A stretch of DNA of 64,000 bases from an uncultured Oceanospirillaceae bacterium (GCA_937138495.1 CAKZPE010000008.1:108922-172921), one strand, 5' to 3'. Shown: positions 1 to 11,338, counted from the first letter of the stretch. Numbers and translations are program-made. Notes: a model not told the origin generated them from the letters alone.

Positions 1-463
1 TCTGCGATTCAGGTTTTGTTGCCGGGAGGGCAATAGTCGTATCTGCCTTTTCAGGCTGCGGTGTTTCTGGCTGGCTGATTGGCGGGGCTGTCGGCGCTGT
101 TTGTGCGCTGTCGGTGTTACCGGTCTCTTCTTTAATTTGCTTTGTCGTGTTTATGCTAACCAAAGAAGTTAAAGATGGTTCTGTTCCTGAGTTGTTATTG
201 ATGGCCGTTTGTCCGTTACGGCCTGACAGGAGTTTTTTGACACTGTCAGTAAGCTTGTCTGATGCATCGTTTGACGGGCGATTTTCCAATGGCTGATTCA
301 GACTGTTTGCAGGTAAGGTTAACTTTCCGGAGGCGTCTGTTGATTCTGCAAATACTGGCTGTCCATTCATCAGAAGACCGCTCAGAAATATTGCGCTCAG
401 CGCAGATTTGCACCGTGAAATACGGCGTAATGGAGCAAAATAAGTGTTCAGTGATAAAGCCAT
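1..463 (-). CDS. Unidentified secreted protein, N-terminal part only
   Basis: The reverse strand is open from an ATG at 463 to the window edge, giving the first 154 residues of a protein that continues outside. I do not recognise it. The N-terminus has a basic stretch (Arg-Arg-Ile-Ser-Arg-Cys-Lys) and then a hydrophobic segment ending in VFA before a Glu, which looks like a signal peptide cleaved near residue 40. The rest is low-complexity, rich in Ser, Thr, Pro, Asn and Gln, as in linkers of periplasmic or outer-membrane proteins. It lies 114 bases downstream of mltF on the same strand, so it may be co-transcribed with it. The reading frame, the signal peptide and the lack of stops support a real gene; function is unknown. 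Confidence 0.6.
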   Translation of the reverse strand, partial: MALSLNTYFAPLRRISRCKSALSAIFLSGLLMNGQPVFAESTDASGKLTLPANSLNQPLENRPSNDASDKLTDSVKKLLSGRNGQTAINNNSGTEPSLTSLVSINTTKQIKEETGNTDSAQTAPTAPPISQPETPQPEKADTTIALPATKPESQ

Positions 464-577
464 GAGCGCAAAGGTAGCCGGTTAAGTTTAAAAAAGCTGA
501 ATAAAAACAGGGAGACAGCGATTAATGTGCAAAAATCGATCACATTTTAATCGGCTTTTAGTGTCTTGTGGAGTCTT

Positions 578-2158
578 TTATTCGCTTTTATGCAGTTCGA
601 TCGCAGGCTTTGCTATGGGTAAAAGTTGTGCTTCTATGCCGGTTTCAGGGGCTTTTACGGAATCAGAGGGCTCCGTTAAATCAAGGTTCGGGTCGCTGTC
701 TTCCGGATTGCCGGGCATGACAATTTCACCTTCGTTTTCTGCCGGTGAAAGAGCCGGTTTACTGGCTTCGATTTCAGCAAGTTGTTGTTGCCAGAGTATC
801 AGGTCGTAATACTGACGGATGTTTTTTACATAAATAACCGGCTCATAGCCGCGGGCAAAGCCCCGCTTTACGGTTTTATAATATTTGGGCTGGGTCAGTA
901 AAGGCAGAAACTCTTTGACGTCCTCCCATCGGTCAGGATTTTTTCCTGCCCGGCTGGTGAGGATACGGGCATCTTCCAGATGACCGTAGCCGACGTTATA
1001 GGCGGCCAGAGCAAACCAGATACGGTCATCTCCCTGAATTCTGTCGGGGATTTTTTTCATTACACGGGTCAGGTATTCAGCGCCGCCCAGAATGCTCTGA
1101 ATCGGATCGGTCCGGTCTTCTACCCCCACTTCTTTTGCGGCGGCGTTAGTGAGCATCATGATGCCTTTAACGCCTGTGGGGGAGACGGCTTTAGGATTCC
1201 AGTGGGATTCCTGATAGGCAATGGCTGCCAGGAGTAGCCAGTCGATATCAGTTTCCTGTTCAGCCATATAAAAGTACTGTTCGAGTTTGCAAAAACGGGT
1301 GCTCATATCCCGTTTAAAGGTTTCTATGTCGACGTATGTAAGGGTATTTTCCCGGTTAAAATACTTGTTTTGTAATTGTGCAACCAGTTGCTTGGTTTCT
1401 GGCTTGGAAAAAAATGTTTCCAGTGCGTTTAACAGGCTCTGATCGTTCTGTTTAGCGATCATCCAGGCGATGGGTTCAGACTTGCCCATTGAGAAGGCTT
1501 TCTTCAGGCCTGGAAAAAATGATTTTTGTGCATCAAAGACTAAGTCATCTGAAATGGTATAGAGGTATTTCTTGTTATATACGCCATCCAGCAGTTCTGT
1601 GATGCTGCCCGTGCTGTTTTCCTGCCAGCTGAGATCAGGAAACTCTGCTTTCAGGCTGTGCATGATTTCAGAGTGACTGCTGTCTGCCAGTACTTCGATT
1701 GATTTTCCTTCAAGGTCTTTAAGAGAAATCGGCTTTTTTTGCCCCTGAGTGACCCGGTAGATCAGTGTGGGTGTGCTGTAGGCATAGGGTTGGGCAAAGT
1801 TAAATTCTGCTTCTCTGGATCCGGTAATGGTGAGCCCTGCGGCAGCAATGTGGGCTTTGTGATTTTTTATGACCGGAAAAATGTCGCCAAAGCTGTCAGG
1901 AATAACCAATTCCAGTTCAACGCCGATTTCATCCGCAAAGGCTTTGGCCATGTCGTATTCGAAGCCGGCAGGTTTACCGTCTTTGTCGGAAATGTATGTA
2001 GTGGGGGTATTACGGGTGACAATTTTCAGGATGCCGGTTTTCTGGATCGCCTGCAATTGATTGTCTGTATTGAGGTTTGCCAGGAACAGCCAGCCAATAA
2101 CAGCCACAATGATCGTAATGAAGAGCACTTCTCTGAGGAAAAAAATTCGCGTTCGCAT
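578..2158 (-). CDS. mltF: Membrane-bound lytic murein transglycosylase F
   Basis: MltF cleaves the glycan strands of peptidoglycan between MurNAc and GlcNAc, leaving 1,6-anhydro ends, and acts at the inner face of the outer membrane. The 526 residues show the family architecture. A hydrophobic N-terminal segment (about 9-27) is followed by a family 3 solute-binding-like regulatory domain (about 40-265) and a C-terminal SLT lysozyme-like domain (about 290-410). The catalytic Glu sits in AYQESHWNP (about residue 317), and the SLT motif AAYNVGYGH lies near 385-393. A Pro/Glu/Asp-rich tail of about 60 residues follows. It is divergent from purL with only 115 bases between starts, so the two promoters share a short region. 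The identification is firm. Confidence 0.95.
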   Translation of the reverse strand: MRTRIFFLREVLFITIIVAVIGWLFLANLNTDNQLQAIQKTGILKIVTRNTPTTYISDKDGKPAGFEYDMAKAFADEIGVELELVIPDSFGDIFPVIKNHKAHIAAAGLTITGSREAEFNFAQPYAYSTPTLIYRVTQGQKKPISLKDLEGKSIEVLADSSHSEIMHSLKAEFPDLSWQENSTGSITELLDGVYNKKYLYTISDDLVFDAQKSFFPGLKKAFSMGKSEPIAWMIAKQNDQSLLNALETFFSKPETKQLVAQLQNKYFNRENTLTYVDIETFKRDMSTRFCKLEQYFYMAEQETDIDWLLLAAIAYQESHWNPKAVSPTGVKGIMMLTNAAAKEVGVEDRTDPIQSILGGAEYLTRVMKKIPDRIQGDDRIWFALAAYNVGYGHLEDARILTSRAGKNPDRWEDVKEFLPLLTQPKYYKTVKRGFARGYEPVIYVKNIRQYYDLILWQQQLAEIEASKPALSPAENEGEIVMPGNPEDSDPNLDLTEPSDSVKAPETGIEAQLLPIAKPAIELHKSE

Positions 2159-2273
2159 AATAATAATGGCCCTTATTGATGGCGCCGGAGAGGCGATTTC
2201 AGTAAAATGCGGCCTTAGATTTCTCCTACTTCATACATACCTGTTAGGCATACTCAAGAGGCTCGATACTAAC

Positions 2274-5200
2274 ATGCTAGTACTGCGTGGAGCGCCTGCT
2301 CTTTCTGCTTTTCGTCATGATAAGCTGCTGTCCGTCCTGCAATCCCACATCAGCCAGGTAACGGCAATTTACGGTGAGTTCATGCATTTCGCTGATCTGC
2401 ACCAAGACTTGTCTGCACAAGAGCACACAATTTTGGAGCGAATTCTACGCTATGGCCCTAAAGCTAAAGTGGAAGAGCCTTCAGGTCAATTGGTTTTGGT
2501 TGTACCTCGTCCCGGCACGATCTCTCCGTGGTCCAGTAAGGCAACTGATATTGCCAGGAACTGTGGTTTGTCAGCGATTAAACGCCTGGAACGGGGTGTG
2601 GCCTACTATGTTCAGTCTGAGGCGCCTTTAACTGCTGAACAGCTGGCTGCAGTAGAAACTGTACTGCATGACCGTATGGTTGAAGCGGTACTGGCTGATG
2701 TGTCTGCAGCGGATGCTTTGTTCCGCAATGAAGAACCTGCACCGCTGACGGTTGTTGATATTATTGGCGGTGGCCGTGAAGCGCTGGTGGCTGCAAATAC
2801 TGAACTGGGTCTGGCACTGGCTGAAGATGAGATCGATTATCTGGTTGCCAGCTTTATCGAGCTTAAGCGTAACCCGAATGATGTTGAGCTGATGATGTTT
2901 GCCCAGGCAAACTCTGAGCACTGCCGTCACAAGATCTTTAATGCTTCCTGGGATATTGATGGTGAAGCTCAGGACAAATCATTGTTTGCGATGATCCGCA
3001 ATACCAATGAGCTGGGTGGTGAGAATATCCTGTCAGCATATTCTGATAATGCAGCTGTTATGGTAGGTAGCAAAGCGGGCCGCTTTTTCCCAAACCCTGA
3101 GACTAAAGAGTATCAGGCGAATCAGGAAGATATTCATATCCTGATGAAAGTCGAAACTCATAACCACCCGACTGCGATTGCGCCGCATGCAGGAGCTGCA
3201 ACCGGTTCCGGTGGTGAAATCCGTGATGAAGGTGCAACCGGTAAAGGTTCCAAACCAAAAGCGGGCCTGACAGGTTTCACCGTGTCTGATCTTAAAATTC
3301 CGGGCTTCGAACAGCCATGGGAATCGAATTACGGTAAGCCTGAGCGTATCGTTAGTGCACTGGATATTATGCTGGAAGGCCCGATTGGCGGTGCAGCGTT
3401 TAACAATGAGTTTGGTCGTCCGGCGCTGAACGGTTATTTCCGTACCTTTGAACAAAAGGTGAACGGTGCTGCCGGCGAAGAAATGCGCGGTTACCATAAG
3501 CCAATTATGATTGCCGGCGGTTACGGTAACATCCGCGGTGAGCACGTTGATAAGGGTGAAATTCCTGTGGGTGCACAACTGATCTGTCTGGGCGGGCCTG
3601 CCATGCAGATCGGTCTGGGTGGCGGTGCTGCTTCTTCAATGTCTTCCGGTAGCTCTTCAGAAGATCTGGATTTTGCATCTGTACAGCGTGATAACCCGGA
3701 GCTGGAGCGCCGTTGTCAGGAAGTGATCGACCAGTGCTGGCAGATGGGCGATGCTAACCCGATTGCCTTTATCCACGATGTGGGTGCCGGTGGTCTGTCA
3801 AATGCATTCCCGGAGCTGGTAAAAGATGGTGGCCGTGGCGGTGATTTTGAGCTGCGTAACGTGAACAATGATGAACCGGGTATGTCTCCACTGGCTATCT
3901 GGTGTAACGAGGCGCAGGAACGTTATGTCATGGCGGTTGAGCCACAGGATATGGCGCGTTTTGAAGCTATTTGTGCCCGTGAGCGCTGCCCGTATGCCGT
4001 GGTAGGTACTGCAATCGAAGAGAAGCACCTGACATTGGGTGATACTCATTTCGAAAATAAGCCGGTTGATCTGCCTATGTCAGTGCTGTTCGGTAAGCCG
4101 CCTAAGATGCACCGCAGTGTTGAGCGGATTGCGTACAGTGTGCCGGCATTCGACAGTGCTGAAATTAATCTTGAAGATGCCGCTGAGCGGGTAATGAAGT
4201 TACCGGCAGTTGCGTCTAAATCTTTCCTGATTACTATTGGTGACCGTTCGATTACCGGTCAGGTTGTGCGCGATCAGATGGTTGGCCCGTGGCAGGTACC
4301 GGTGGCTGACTGTGCGGTTACGACTTCTGCTTACGATACCTATGCCGGTGAAGCAATGGCAATGGGTGAACGTACCCCGTTGGCACTGGTTGATTCTCCT
4401 GCCTCCGGCCGTATGGCGGTGGGTGAAACGGTTACCAATCTGGCGGCTGCACAGATTGACGATATCATTGATATTAAACTCTCCGCGAACTGGATGTGCG
4501 CTGCCGGTCATCCGGGTGAAGACGAAAAACTGTATGACACCGTACGTGCAGTAGGTATGGAACTGTGCCCTGAGCTGGGTATTACCATTCCAGTGGGTAA
4601 GGACTCTATGTCCATGCGTACTGTATGGGACGATGAAGGTGAGGCGAAGTCGATGACCGCGCCTACCTCACTGATCATTACCGGTTTTGCGCCGGTAACG
4701 GATGTACGTAAAACACTGACGCCACAGCTTAAAACTGATAAGGGTGAGACCGATCTGATCCTGCTGGATCTGGGTAACGGTCAGAACCGTCTGGGTCTGT
4801 CGGCACTGGCACAGGTTTATAACGAAGTAGGCCAGGATGTACCGGATGTTGACGATGCTCAGCAACTGGTTGCTTTCTTCAGTGCTGTTCAGGAGTTGAA
4901 TAAGCAGGGCTTGTTACTCGCATACCATGACCGTGCAGATGGCGGTTTATTCACAACCGTCGCGGAAATGGCGTTTGCCGGTCGTACGGGTGTAGACATT
5001 AATCTTGATCTGCTGGCGGCTGACAGCTCTGAGTTTGCAGCGGCCCTGTATTCTGAAGAACTGGGTGCAGTGATTCAGGTTAAGCGTGATGATCTGCAAA
5101 CCGTTCTGACTGAGCTGAGCGCAGCGGGTCTGGGGGATTGTGCCAAGGTTATCGGTTCTCTGAACCCGGATGACATGCTGCAGTTCAGCTTTGATGATGA

Positions 5201-6176
5201 AGCGGTTTATTCTGCCTCCCGGATTCAGTTACAGCGTTGGTGGGCAGAGACCTCTTATCAGATGCAGTCGCTGCGGGATAACTCCGAATGCGCTCAGCAA
5301 GAGTATGATGCACTGCTGGATGCTGAGAACCCAGGCCTGAATGCTAAACTGAGTTTTGATCAGAATGATGACGTGGCAGAGGCTGTAAATGCGTCAGGTG
5401 AGCGGCCACGTGTTGCGATTGTTCGCGAACAGGGCGTAAACGGTCATATTGAAATGGCAGCTGCATTCGACTGTGCCGGTTTTGCATCTGTCGATGTTCA
5501 CATGAGTGACATTCTGGAAGGTCGGGTGACTCTGGCTGACTTTAAAGGGTTGGTTGCCTGTGGCGGTTTCTCATACGGTGACGTATTAGGTGCCGGTGAA
5601 GGCTGGGCTAAGTCGATCCTGTTTAACACCCGTGCCCGTGAAGAGTTTAAATCTTTCTTTGAGCGTGAAGATACATTTGCGCTGGGTATCTGTAACGGTT
5701 GTCAGATGCTGTCTAACCTCCATGAGTTGATTCCGGGGACAGATCACTGGCCACACTTTGTTCGCAATATGTCCGAGCAGTTTGAAGCCCGTGTAGCGAT
5801 GGTTGAAGTACAGGAAAGCCCGTCAGTATTCCTGAAAGGGATGGAAGGTTCTCAGATGCCAATCGCAATTGCCCACGGTGAAGGCCGTGCTGAATTTGCG
5901 GATCAGGCTCATTTTGAAAACCTGAATGGTTCTGATGCTGTAGCCCTGCGTTATGTGGATAACTACGGTCAGGTGACAGAGCAGTATCCTGCAAACCCGA
6001 ATGGTTCTCCGGCCGGTATTGGCGGCGTAACCAGCCAGGATGGCCGGGTAACGATCATGATGCCGCACCCTGAACGGGTGTACCGCAGTGTGACCAATAG
6101 CTGGGCACCGGATGAGTGGCAAGAAGACGGGGCCTGGATGCGGATGTTCCGTAACGCCCGTGTCTGGGTTGGTTAA
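2274..6176 (+). CDS. purL: Phosphoribosylformylglycinamidine synthase
   Basis: PurL converts FGAR, glutamine and ATP to FGAM in step four of de novo purine synthesis. This is the large single-chain form: 1300 residues, against about 1295 in E. coli. It has an N-terminal PurS-like part, tandem AIRS-like ATP-binding halves (for example [20 protein letters not shown] and GKDSMSMRT), and a C-terminal class I glutaminase. The glutaminase nucleophile Cys is in GICNGCQML (about residue 1140), with the His/Glu of MMPHPERV near the end. I chose the ATG at 2274 because it gives the usual [11 protein letters not shown] start; the frame is open further upstream but that stretch is antisense to mltF. A strong terminator follows. 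Confidence 0.97.
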   Translation: MLVLRGAPALSAFRHDKLLSVLQSHISQVTAIYGEFMHFADLHQDLSAQEHTILERILRYGPKAKVEEPSGQLVLVVPRPGTISPWSSKATDIARNCGLSAIKRLERGVAYYVQSEAPLTAEQLAAVETVLHDRMVEAVLADVSAADALFRNEEPAPLTVVDIIGGGREALVAANTELGLALAEDEIDYLVASFIELKRNPNDVELMMFAQANSEHCRHKIFNASWDIDGEAQDKSLFAMIRNTNELGGENILSAYSDNAAVMVGSKAGRFFPNPETKEYQANQEDIHILMKVETHNHPTAIAPHAGAATGSGGEIRDEGATGKGSKPKAGLTGFTVSDLKIPGFEQPWESNYGKPERIVSALDIMLEGPIGGAAFNNEFGRPALNGYFRTFEQKVNGAAGEEMRGYHKPIMIAGGYGNIRGEHVDKGEIPVGAQLICLGGPAMQIGLGGGAASSMSSGSSSEDLDFASVQRDNPELERRCQEVIDQCWQMGDANPIAFIHDVGAGGLSNAFPELVKDGGRGGDFELRNVNNDEPGMSPLAIWCNEAQERYVMAVEPQDMARFEAICARERCPYAVVGTAIEEKHLTLGDTHFENKPVDLPMSVLFGKPPKMHRSVERIAYSVPAFDSAEINLEDAAERVMKLPAVASKSFLITIGDRSITGQVVRDQMVGPWQVPVADCAVTTSAYDTYAGEAMAMGERTPLALVDSPASGRMAVGETVTNLAAAQIDDIIDIKLSANWMCAAGHPGEDEKLYDTVRAVGMELCPELGITIPVGKDSMSMRTVWDDEGEAKSMTAPTSLIITGFAPVTDVRKTLTPQLKTDKGETDLILLDLGNGQNRLGLSALAQVYNEVGQDVPDVDDAQQLVAFFSAVQELNKQGLLLAYHDRADGGLFTTVAEMAFAGRTGVDINLDLLAADSSEFAAALYSEELGAVIQVKRDDLQTVLTELSAAGLGDCAKVIGSLNPDDMLQFSFDDEAVYSASRIQLQRWWAETSYQMQSLRDNSECAQQEYDALLDAENPGLNAKLSFDQNDDVAEAVNASGERPRVAIVREQGVNGHIEMAAAFDCAGFASVDVHMSDILEGRVTLADFKGLVACGGFSYGDVLGAGEGWAKSILFNTRAREEFKSFFEREDTFALGICNGCQMLSNLHELIPGTDHWPHFVRNMSEQFEARVAMVEVQESPSVFLKGMEGSQMPIAIAHGEGRAEFADQAHFENLNGSDAVALRYVDNYGQVTEQYPANPNGSPAGIGGVTSQDGRVTIMMPHPERVYRSVTNSWAPDEWQEDGAWMRMFRNARVWVG

Positions 6177-6195
6177 GTCAGTCAGTGATACATAG

Positions 6196-6233
6196 AAAAG
6201 CCCCGTACCTTTAGTGGTACGGGGCTTTTTTTT
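6196..6233 (+). terminator. Rho-independent terminator of purL
   Basis: A perfect 10-bp stem GCCCCGTACC / GGTACGGGGC (6200-6209 and 6216-6225) encloses a 6-base loop. It is followed by eight T and preceded by four A, so it may also work on the other strand. It starts 20 bases after the purL stop. Confidence 0.92.
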
Positions 6234-6355
6234 GCGCACAGTAAGTTAAAGCAAATCCGGTGTGGCGCTTACTAAATCAGGCGTGTAAATGTGAACTCAG
6301 GGGGAGGGAGTGCAGGGCGCCGGCTGTTGCAAAAAAGCGGATATTCCCTTGAATG

Positions 6356-6393
6356 TAAAAAGCCCCGTGTCTATGCAGAAACGGGGCTTTTTA
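6356..6393 (-). terminator. Terminator of the TPR/Cds6-like gene
   Basis: Inverted repeat AGCCCCGT / ACGGGGCT (6361-6368 and 6381-6388) with A and T runs on both sides. It lies 30 bases beyond the stop of the minus-strand gene and faces the similar purL terminator, as expected between convergent genes. Confidence 0.8.
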
Positions 6394-6422
6394 ACTGTAT
6401 ATAGCTCTGATGCCGTGCTGAA

Positions 6423-7844
6423 TCAGAGGGTTTTTTCAGCACTGATTTTCCAGCTGCGGTTGTCCCGGGAGAATATCAGGGATTTATAAATGTTGTCCTG
6501 GAAGCTGTTTGATGTGTAGTTCTGCAGGAACACAACCCGGACCCGACCGTCAGGTAATGCACTCATTGTTACATCCGATACGCCCACGCGGATAAAGGTA
6601 GGTTTGCTCAGGCGTATGTTACGGGTGCTGCGCCATTTCCGGTTACTGGTTTTGCTGTTTGGCTGATAGCCTGAAATATAATGATTAAGATAATCCTGAA
6701 CATTCTGATCAGACCAGGCGCTTGCCCATCCGTTGAGTGCCTGGGTCAGTTCCTGCTGGATTGCCGGGCTTAGCTCAGTATTGTTTTGTGCTGCGCTTTT
6801 CGCCAGCGCAACGGTTGTTTCTGCTGCTGGCTCCGGTAAAGGATTTGCCGGGGCTGTTAAGGCATCAGCTTGCTGCTTGCTTGCGGTGGCTGCTGTCTCT
6901 TCTATAACGGGGCGTGGCGCGGCATCCTCAGGTAATCGCTCTTCAATTTCGAGAGGAGTGTTTGCTTTAGGTTGAGTGGGTGTTGCTGCGACTGTCTGTG
7001 GTACGGACGCTGCTACCGGGTTGACGGATGCCAGCAGTGTCGGATCAACATTGTTGGTTGGTGAGAATATGTTGCCGCCGACCGGGCGGGCCAGATACAC
7101 CTGATCCAGTGTTGCCAGCTGTGGCGGGGCTACTTTTCCTTTACCGTCCAGGTCCAGCGCACGGTTGTATGCCTGGTTGGCAAGATTGGCGTAAATAGCT
7201 TTCAGGTTTTGCTGTACCTGCGCATAGCTTGGGTGTGTGTTGAATGCCTGGAGTAATGTTGAGACGGCTTTGTCGTTATTGCCGCGAAGGGCGTAAATTG
7301 TAGCCAAATTGTTATAAGCTTCAGGCGCATCCGGGTAGATGCCGATCAGTTTGGTAAAAACATCTTCTGCTGCCTGTAACTTATTTCGCTTTATCAGTGC
7401 GGTGCCGTAGAGTAACCAGGCGTTGGCGTCGCGGGGATTGTCGTTCAGATAAGCATTAATCTGATTAAATGCCTGTTTGTTGTTACCGGCATCCTGCAGA
7501 TCCCGGGCACGTTGAAGTTCGGTGGCCAGTAACTGAGAGTTATATTCGATTTTAGTTTGCAGTTCGGTGCTTTGGCTGGCAGCAGATACTGCTGCGTTTG
7601 CATTCCCGTCTTTTGCATCGGATTCATTGTCGAGCCAGCGCTGAAGCTGATCCAGTTTGGCGTTGATATCTGCGCTGTTAGTGTTTTTTTCAGCGGACTT
7701 TGAGCAGTCGAAGTCATTCTGAGCACCGGCATTCATGCAGAATGTGTCTGATTCCTGGGCGGCAAATACAGAGGTAGCGCATGCCATGCCAAGAGAAATC
7801 GCCAGTGTCAGAGGTTTCAGAATAGTGCCAGACTGTGTTGCCAT
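6423..7844 (-). CDS. Periplasmic TPR protein with a C-terminal Cds6-like domain
   Basis: A 473-residue exported protein. The N-terminus (LTLAISLGMACATSVFA then AQ) is a typical signal peptide cleaved near residue 29. Residues about 105-225 contain TPR helices (for example DANAWLLYGTALIKRNKLQA and APEAYNNLATIYALRGNNDK). A Pro/Ala/Thr-rich linker follows, then a C-terminal domain of about 110 residues. That domain (GWASAWSDQNVQDYLNHYIS, and a tail ending WKISAEKTL) resembles the NTF2-like domain found in Cds6-type, L,D-transpeptidase-associated proteins. The likely role is a cell-envelope adaptor, with TPRs for protein binding and the NTF2-like fold for a ligand or partner; no enzyme motif is visible. 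It stands alone between two terminators. Family assignment is from memory of the pattern, so the exact function is open. Confidence 0.8.
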   Translation of the reverse strand: MATQSGTILKPLTLAISLGMACATSVFAAQESDTFCMNAGAQNDFDCSKSAEKNTNSADINAKLDQLQRWLDNESDAKDGNANAAVSAASQSTELQTKIEYNSQLLATELQRARDLQDAGNNKQAFNQINAYLNDNPRDANAWLLYGTALIKRNKLQAAEDVFTKLIGIYPDAPEAYNNLATIYALRGNNDKAVSTLLQAFNTHPSYAQVQQNLKAIYANLANQAYNRALDLDGKGKVAPPQLATLDQVYLARPVGGNIFSPTNNVDPTLLASVNPVAASVPQTVAATPTQPKANTPLEIEERLPEDAAPRPVIEETAATASKQQADALTAPANPLPEPAAETTVALAKSAAQNNTELSPAIQQELTQALNGWASAWSDQNVQDYLNHYISGYQPNSKTSNRKWRSTRNIRLSKPTFIRVGVSDVTMSALPDGRVRVVFLQNYTSNSFQDNIYKSLIFSRDNRSWKISAEKTL

Positions 7845-8002
7845 AAGATATGATCCGAAGATTGCCCGAACAGCAAATGATCTGCTGTAATTAATGTCGA
7901 TGTACCCGCTGAGCGGGTCAGCCGATTATAGCCTGATTCCTTGCGGGGGTAAGCCCTGTAAACGATCAGACGGTCAAAAAAAATTTTTAAACCGGTTTTT
8001 CA

Positions 8003-8039
8003 TAAAAAATGGCGCAGATCCCGGAAGATGTGCGCCATT
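8003..8039 (-). terminator. Rho-independent terminator of the purHD unit
   Basis: Stem AATGGCGCA / TGCGCCATT (8008-8016 and 8031-8039). Read on the minus strand it is followed by six T. It lies 20 bases after the purD stop. Confidence 0.85.
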
Positions 8040-8058
8040 ATCTGCAGATTTGTACCTG

Positions 8059-9342
8059 CTATGCGTTTTCTCTGGCAATGGCCCGGTAAGCAATGTCGTC
8101 CCGGTAGTAAACACCTTTCCAGTCGATCATTTTAGTCAGGGTGTATGCCAGCTGCTGGGCTTCAGTAACACTGTTGCCCAGTGCTGCCGCGCATAATACC
8201 CGGCCGCCACTGGTAACGATGTTTCCGTCTTTGTTGCTGGTGCCCGCGTGAAATACTTTACTGTCTGCCGGTGCCTGTTCAGGCAGGCTGATAACATCAC
8301 CTTTAGGATAGCTGCCAGGATAGCCTTCAGCTGCCAGTACAACACCGACAGCGCAGCGCGGATCCCACTCTGCTTCTGTGGTATCAAGCTTGCCATCCAG
8401 TGCGGCATTTGCCAGTTCAACGATACTGGATTTCAGACGCAGCATAATTGGCTGGGTTTCCGGATCGCCGAAGCGGCAGTTATATTCAATCACTTTTGGT
8501 GTGCCGTCAGCAGCAATCATCAGACCTGCATACAGGAAGCCTACGTAGGTATTACCTTCTTCAGCCATGCCGTTTACGGTTGGAGTAATGACTTCATCCA
8601 TGATTCGGTTATGAATGTCGGCGGTAACAACCGGAGCAGGGGAGTACGCCCCCATACCGCCAGTGTTCGGGCCGGTGTCGCCATTAGCGGCACGTTTGTG
8701 GTCCTGGCTGGTAGCCATAGGCAGCACGTTTTTGCCATCAACCATGACGATGAAGCTTGCTTCTTCACCTTCAAGGAATTCTTCAATTACTACCCGGTGT
8801 CCGGCTTCACCAAAGGCATTGCCGGCAAGCATGTCACGGATGGCCGCTTCTGCTTCTTCCAGAGTCATGGCAACGATAACACCTTTGCCGGCTGCCAGAC
8901 CGTCAGCCTTAATGACGATCGGTGCGCCCTGCTCACGGACATAAGCAATGGCAGGATCAATCTCTGTAAAGTTCTGATATGCGCCGGTTGGAATCTGATG
9001 GCGTTCAAGGAAGTCTTTGGTAAATGCTTTAGAGCCTTCCAGTTGAGCGGCACCTTTACTTGGGCCGAAGCAGCGCAGGCTTTTGCTTTCAAAGCGGTCA
9101 ACGATGCCTTCAACCAGAGGCGCTTCAGGACCCACGATGGTCAGAGCGATCTGATTCTCTTTAGCGAATGCTACCAGGGCGTCCTGATCCATGACGTCAA
9201 TGGCGACATTTTCCAGTTTAGATTCCAGTGCACAGCCAGCGTTACCCGGTGCAACAAATACTTTGCTGACGTTGTCATCCTGAGCGGCTTGCCAGGCAAG
9301 AGCGTGTTCCCGTCCGCCGGAACCAATGACTAAGATTTGCAT
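8059..9342 (-). CDS. purD: Phosphoribosylamine-glycine ligase
   Basis: PurD (GAR synthetase) joins glycine to phosphoribosylamine with ATP, step two of purine synthesis. The 427-residue product begins MQILVIGSGGREHALAW, the family signature. It carries ATP-grasp features: VIKADGLAAGKGV, the EEFLEGEEASF segment, and the QDHKRAANGDTGPNTGGMG region that binds substrate. I start at the ATG at 9342; a longer frame to 9378 adds twelve residues with no match to the family. It lies 59 bases downstream of purH on the same strand, the usual purHD order, and ends at a strong terminator. Confidence 0.96.
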   Translation of the reverse strand: MQILVIGSGGREHALAWQAAQDDNVSKVFVAPGNAGCALESKLENVAIDVMDQDALVAFAKENQIALTIVGPEAPLVEGIVDRFESKSLRCFGPSKGAAQLEGSKAFTKDFLERHQIPTGAYQNFTEIDPAIAYVREQGAPIVIKADGLAAGKGVIVAMTLEEAEAAIRDMLAGNAFGEAGHRVVIEEFLEGEEASFIVMVDGKNVLPMATSQDHKRAANGDTGPNTGGMGAYSPAPVVTADIHNRIMDEVITPTVNGMAEEGNTYVGFLYAGLMIAADGTPKVIEYNCRFGDPETQPIMLRLKSSIVELANAALDGKLDTTEAEWDPRCAVGVVLAAEGYPGSYPKGDVISLPEQAPADSKVFHAGTSNKDGNIVTSGGRVLCAAALGNSVTEAQQLAYTLTKMIDWKGVYYRDDIAYRAIARENA

Positions 9343-9401
9343 AATTTTTCTGCCTATAAAAAACGGTTCAGCCGGCAAAAGCCGGCTGAAGAAACAACGG
9401 A

Positions 9402-10985
9402 TTAGTGACGGAAATGGCGCATGCCGGTAAAGACCATGGCAATGCCATGTTCATCAGCTGCAGCAATGATTTCCTGATCGCGCATCGAGCCACCTGGCTG
9501 GATAACGGCTGAAATGCCTGCGGCTGCTGCGGAATCGATGCCGTCGCGGAACGGGAAGAATGCATCTGAAGCCATGACTGAGCCCGGTACAACCAGCCCT
9601 TCATCAGCGGCTTTTATGCCCGCAATTTTAGCGCTGTAAACCCGGCTCATCTGACCGGCTCCAATGCCGATAGTCTGGCCGTCTTTGGCATATACGATGG
9701 CGTTAGATTTTACGAATTTAGCCACTTCCCAGCAGAACAGCAGATCGCGCATTTGCTGTTCATCTGGCTGTTTCTGTGTCACAACCTTCAGATCAGCGAT
9801 ACTGACCATTCCCAGATCCTGATCCTGAACCAGCAGACCGCCGTTAACGCGTTTGTAATCGAAGCGCTGAGCACGTTCAGTGCCCCATTCACCGCAGGCC
9901 AGCAGACGAACATTTGGCTTGCTGGCAACAATGTCAGAAGCTTCCTGTGTAACGGTTGGAGCAATGATTACTTCAACAAACTGACGGTCGATGATCGCTT
10001 TGGCTGTGGTCGCATCCAGTTCACGGTTGAACGCAATGATGCCGCCGAACGCAGAGGTCGGATCTGTCAGGTAGGCTTTGTTATACGCTTCCAGAATGTC
10101 TGCGCCGATTGCTACGCCGCAAGGGTTGGCATGCTTAACAATGACACAGGCAGGCTCAGCAAAGGGTTTTACACATTCCAGGGCGGCATCAGTATCAGCT
10201 ACATTGTTAAAAGACAGTGCTTTGCCCTGCAGCTGGCGGGCTGTAGAGACACTGGCTTCGGCTGAGTTTGATTCAACGTAGAATGCAGCACGCTGGTGCG
10301 GGTTCTCGCCGTAACGCATTTCCTGTGCTTTAACAAACTGGGTGTTAAAGGTGCGCGGGAAAGCCGCCGGTTCTTCTTCGCTGCCATCGGTGATCGCGCC
10401 AAGGTAGTTGGCGATCATGCCGTCGTATGCAGCGGTGTGTTCAAAAGCCTGAACGGCCAGGTCGAAACGGGTTGCATGGCTCAGCCCCTGATTTTCGTCC
10501 AGTTCAGCTATGATCCGCTGATAGTTGTCAGCGCTGACAACAATGGCAACGTCTTTATGGTTTTTAGCCGCAGAGCGAACCATTGTCGGACCACCGATAT
10601 CGATGTTTTCAATGGCCAGTGGAAGATCACAGTCCGGACGGGCGATGGTTTGCTCGAATGGGTACAGGTTAACCACAACCATGTCGATCGGGTTAATGCC
10701 GTGTTCTTCCATAATGCCGTCGTCGGTACCGCGGCGGCCAAGAATACCACCGTGTACTTTCGGGTGCAGTGTTTTCACGCGGCCATCCATCATCTCGGGA
10801 AAGCCGGTGTAGTCAGATACTTCAACCGCAGGAACCTGGTTGTCTTGCAGTAGCTTATAAGTGCCGCCGGTAGAAAGGATTTCAACGCCGCGCTGACTCA
10901 AAGCCTGGGCGAATTCAACGATACCGGTTTTATCAGACACACTGATCAGTGCGCGACGAACCGGGGTATTTTTTTGCTCTGCCAT
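9402..10985 (-). CDS. purH: Bifunctional AICAR transformylase/IMP cyclohydrolase
   Basis: PurH performs the last two steps to IMP: formylation of AICAR by the large C-terminal domain and ring closure by the N-terminal MGS-like domain. At 527 residues it matches E. coli PurH (529). The N-terminus [17 protein letters not shown] and the STGGTYKLL motif mark the cyclohydrolase. [21 protein letters not shown] carries the conserved Lys-His pair of the transformylase. The start at 10985 has a plausible ribosome site and matches the family. It follows fis by 39 bases and precedes purD, so dusB, fis, purH and purD may be partly co-transcribed. Confidence 0.97.
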   Translation of the reverse strand: MAEQKNTPVRRALISVSDKTGIVEFAQALSQRGVEILSTGGTYKLLQDNQVPAVEVSDYTGFPEMMDGRVKTLHPKVHGGILGRRGTDDGIMEEHGINPIDMVVVNLYPFEQTIARPDCDLPLAIENIDIGGPTMVRSAAKNHKDVAIVVSADNYQRIIAELDENQGLSHATRFDLAVQAFEHTAAYDGMIANYLGAITDGSEEEPAAFPRTFNTQFVKAQEMRYGENPHQRAAFYVESNSAEASVSTARQLQGKALSFNNVADTDAALECVKPFAEPACVIVKHANPCGVAIGADILEAYNKAYLTDPTSAFGGIIAFNRELDATTAKAIIDRQFVEVIIAPTVTQEASDIVASKPNVRLLACGEWGTERAQRFDYKRVNGGLLVQDQDLGMVSIADLKVVTQKQPDEQQMRDLLFCWEVAKFVKSNAIVYAKDGQTIGIGAGQMSRVYSAKIAGIKAADEGLVVPGSVMASDAFFPFRDGIDSAAAAGISAVIQPGGSMRDQEIIAAADEHGIAMVFTGMRHFRH

Positions 10986-11024
10986 GGTTGTTTATCTTCG
11001 GTGGTTAAGGTTAGACGGGAGGAA

Positions 11025-11309
11025 TTACAGAAGACCGTATTGTTTCAGCTTCTTGCGCAGGGTACCACGGTTAAGGCCGAGGACTTCTGATGCTTTGGTC
11101 TGGTTATCCTTAGTGTAAGTCATCACTGCTTCGAACAGTGGCGCTTCGATTTCCGACAGAACCATCTGATAGACATCGGTTACCGGCTGTCCATCTAGCT
11201 GATGGAAATAATCCGATAACGAAGTTTCAACACTGTCACGCAGGGTGCGGTGTGAACTTTCAGTAGGCAGTTCTGAGGTAAACGGCTGGGTATGTATATT
11301 GTTTTCCAC
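11025..11309 (-). CDS. fis: DNA-binding protein Fis
   Basis: Fis is a nucleoid protein that bends DNA, activates rRNA promoters and assists site-specific recombination. The 94-residue product is close to the E. coli length (98). Its C-terminal helix-turn-helix is almost canonical: NQTKASEVLGLNRGTLRKKL with a KQYGLL ending. It follows dusB by 29 bases, the same dusB-fis arrangement as in enteric bacteria, where the operon is growth-rate regulated. I see no clear operator here to prove the same regulation. Confidence 0.96.
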   Translation of the reverse strand: MENNIHTQPFTSELPTESSHRTLRDSVETSLSDYFHQLDGQPVTDVYQMVLSEIEAPLFEAVMTYTKDNQTKASEVLGLNRGTLRKKLKQYGLL

Positions 11310-11338
11310 GGTATATCGGTATCCAAATCTGCAACAGG

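Noticed and set aside
2061..2273. Upstream extension of the purL frame overlapping mltF
   Set aside because: The extra residues have no PurL-like content and overlap the mltF N-terminus; the ATG at 2274 gives the standard length and start.
8248..9333. A 361-codon open frame opposite purD
   Set aside because: Antisense to a clear ATP-grasp enzyme; no ribosome site or family-like motif.
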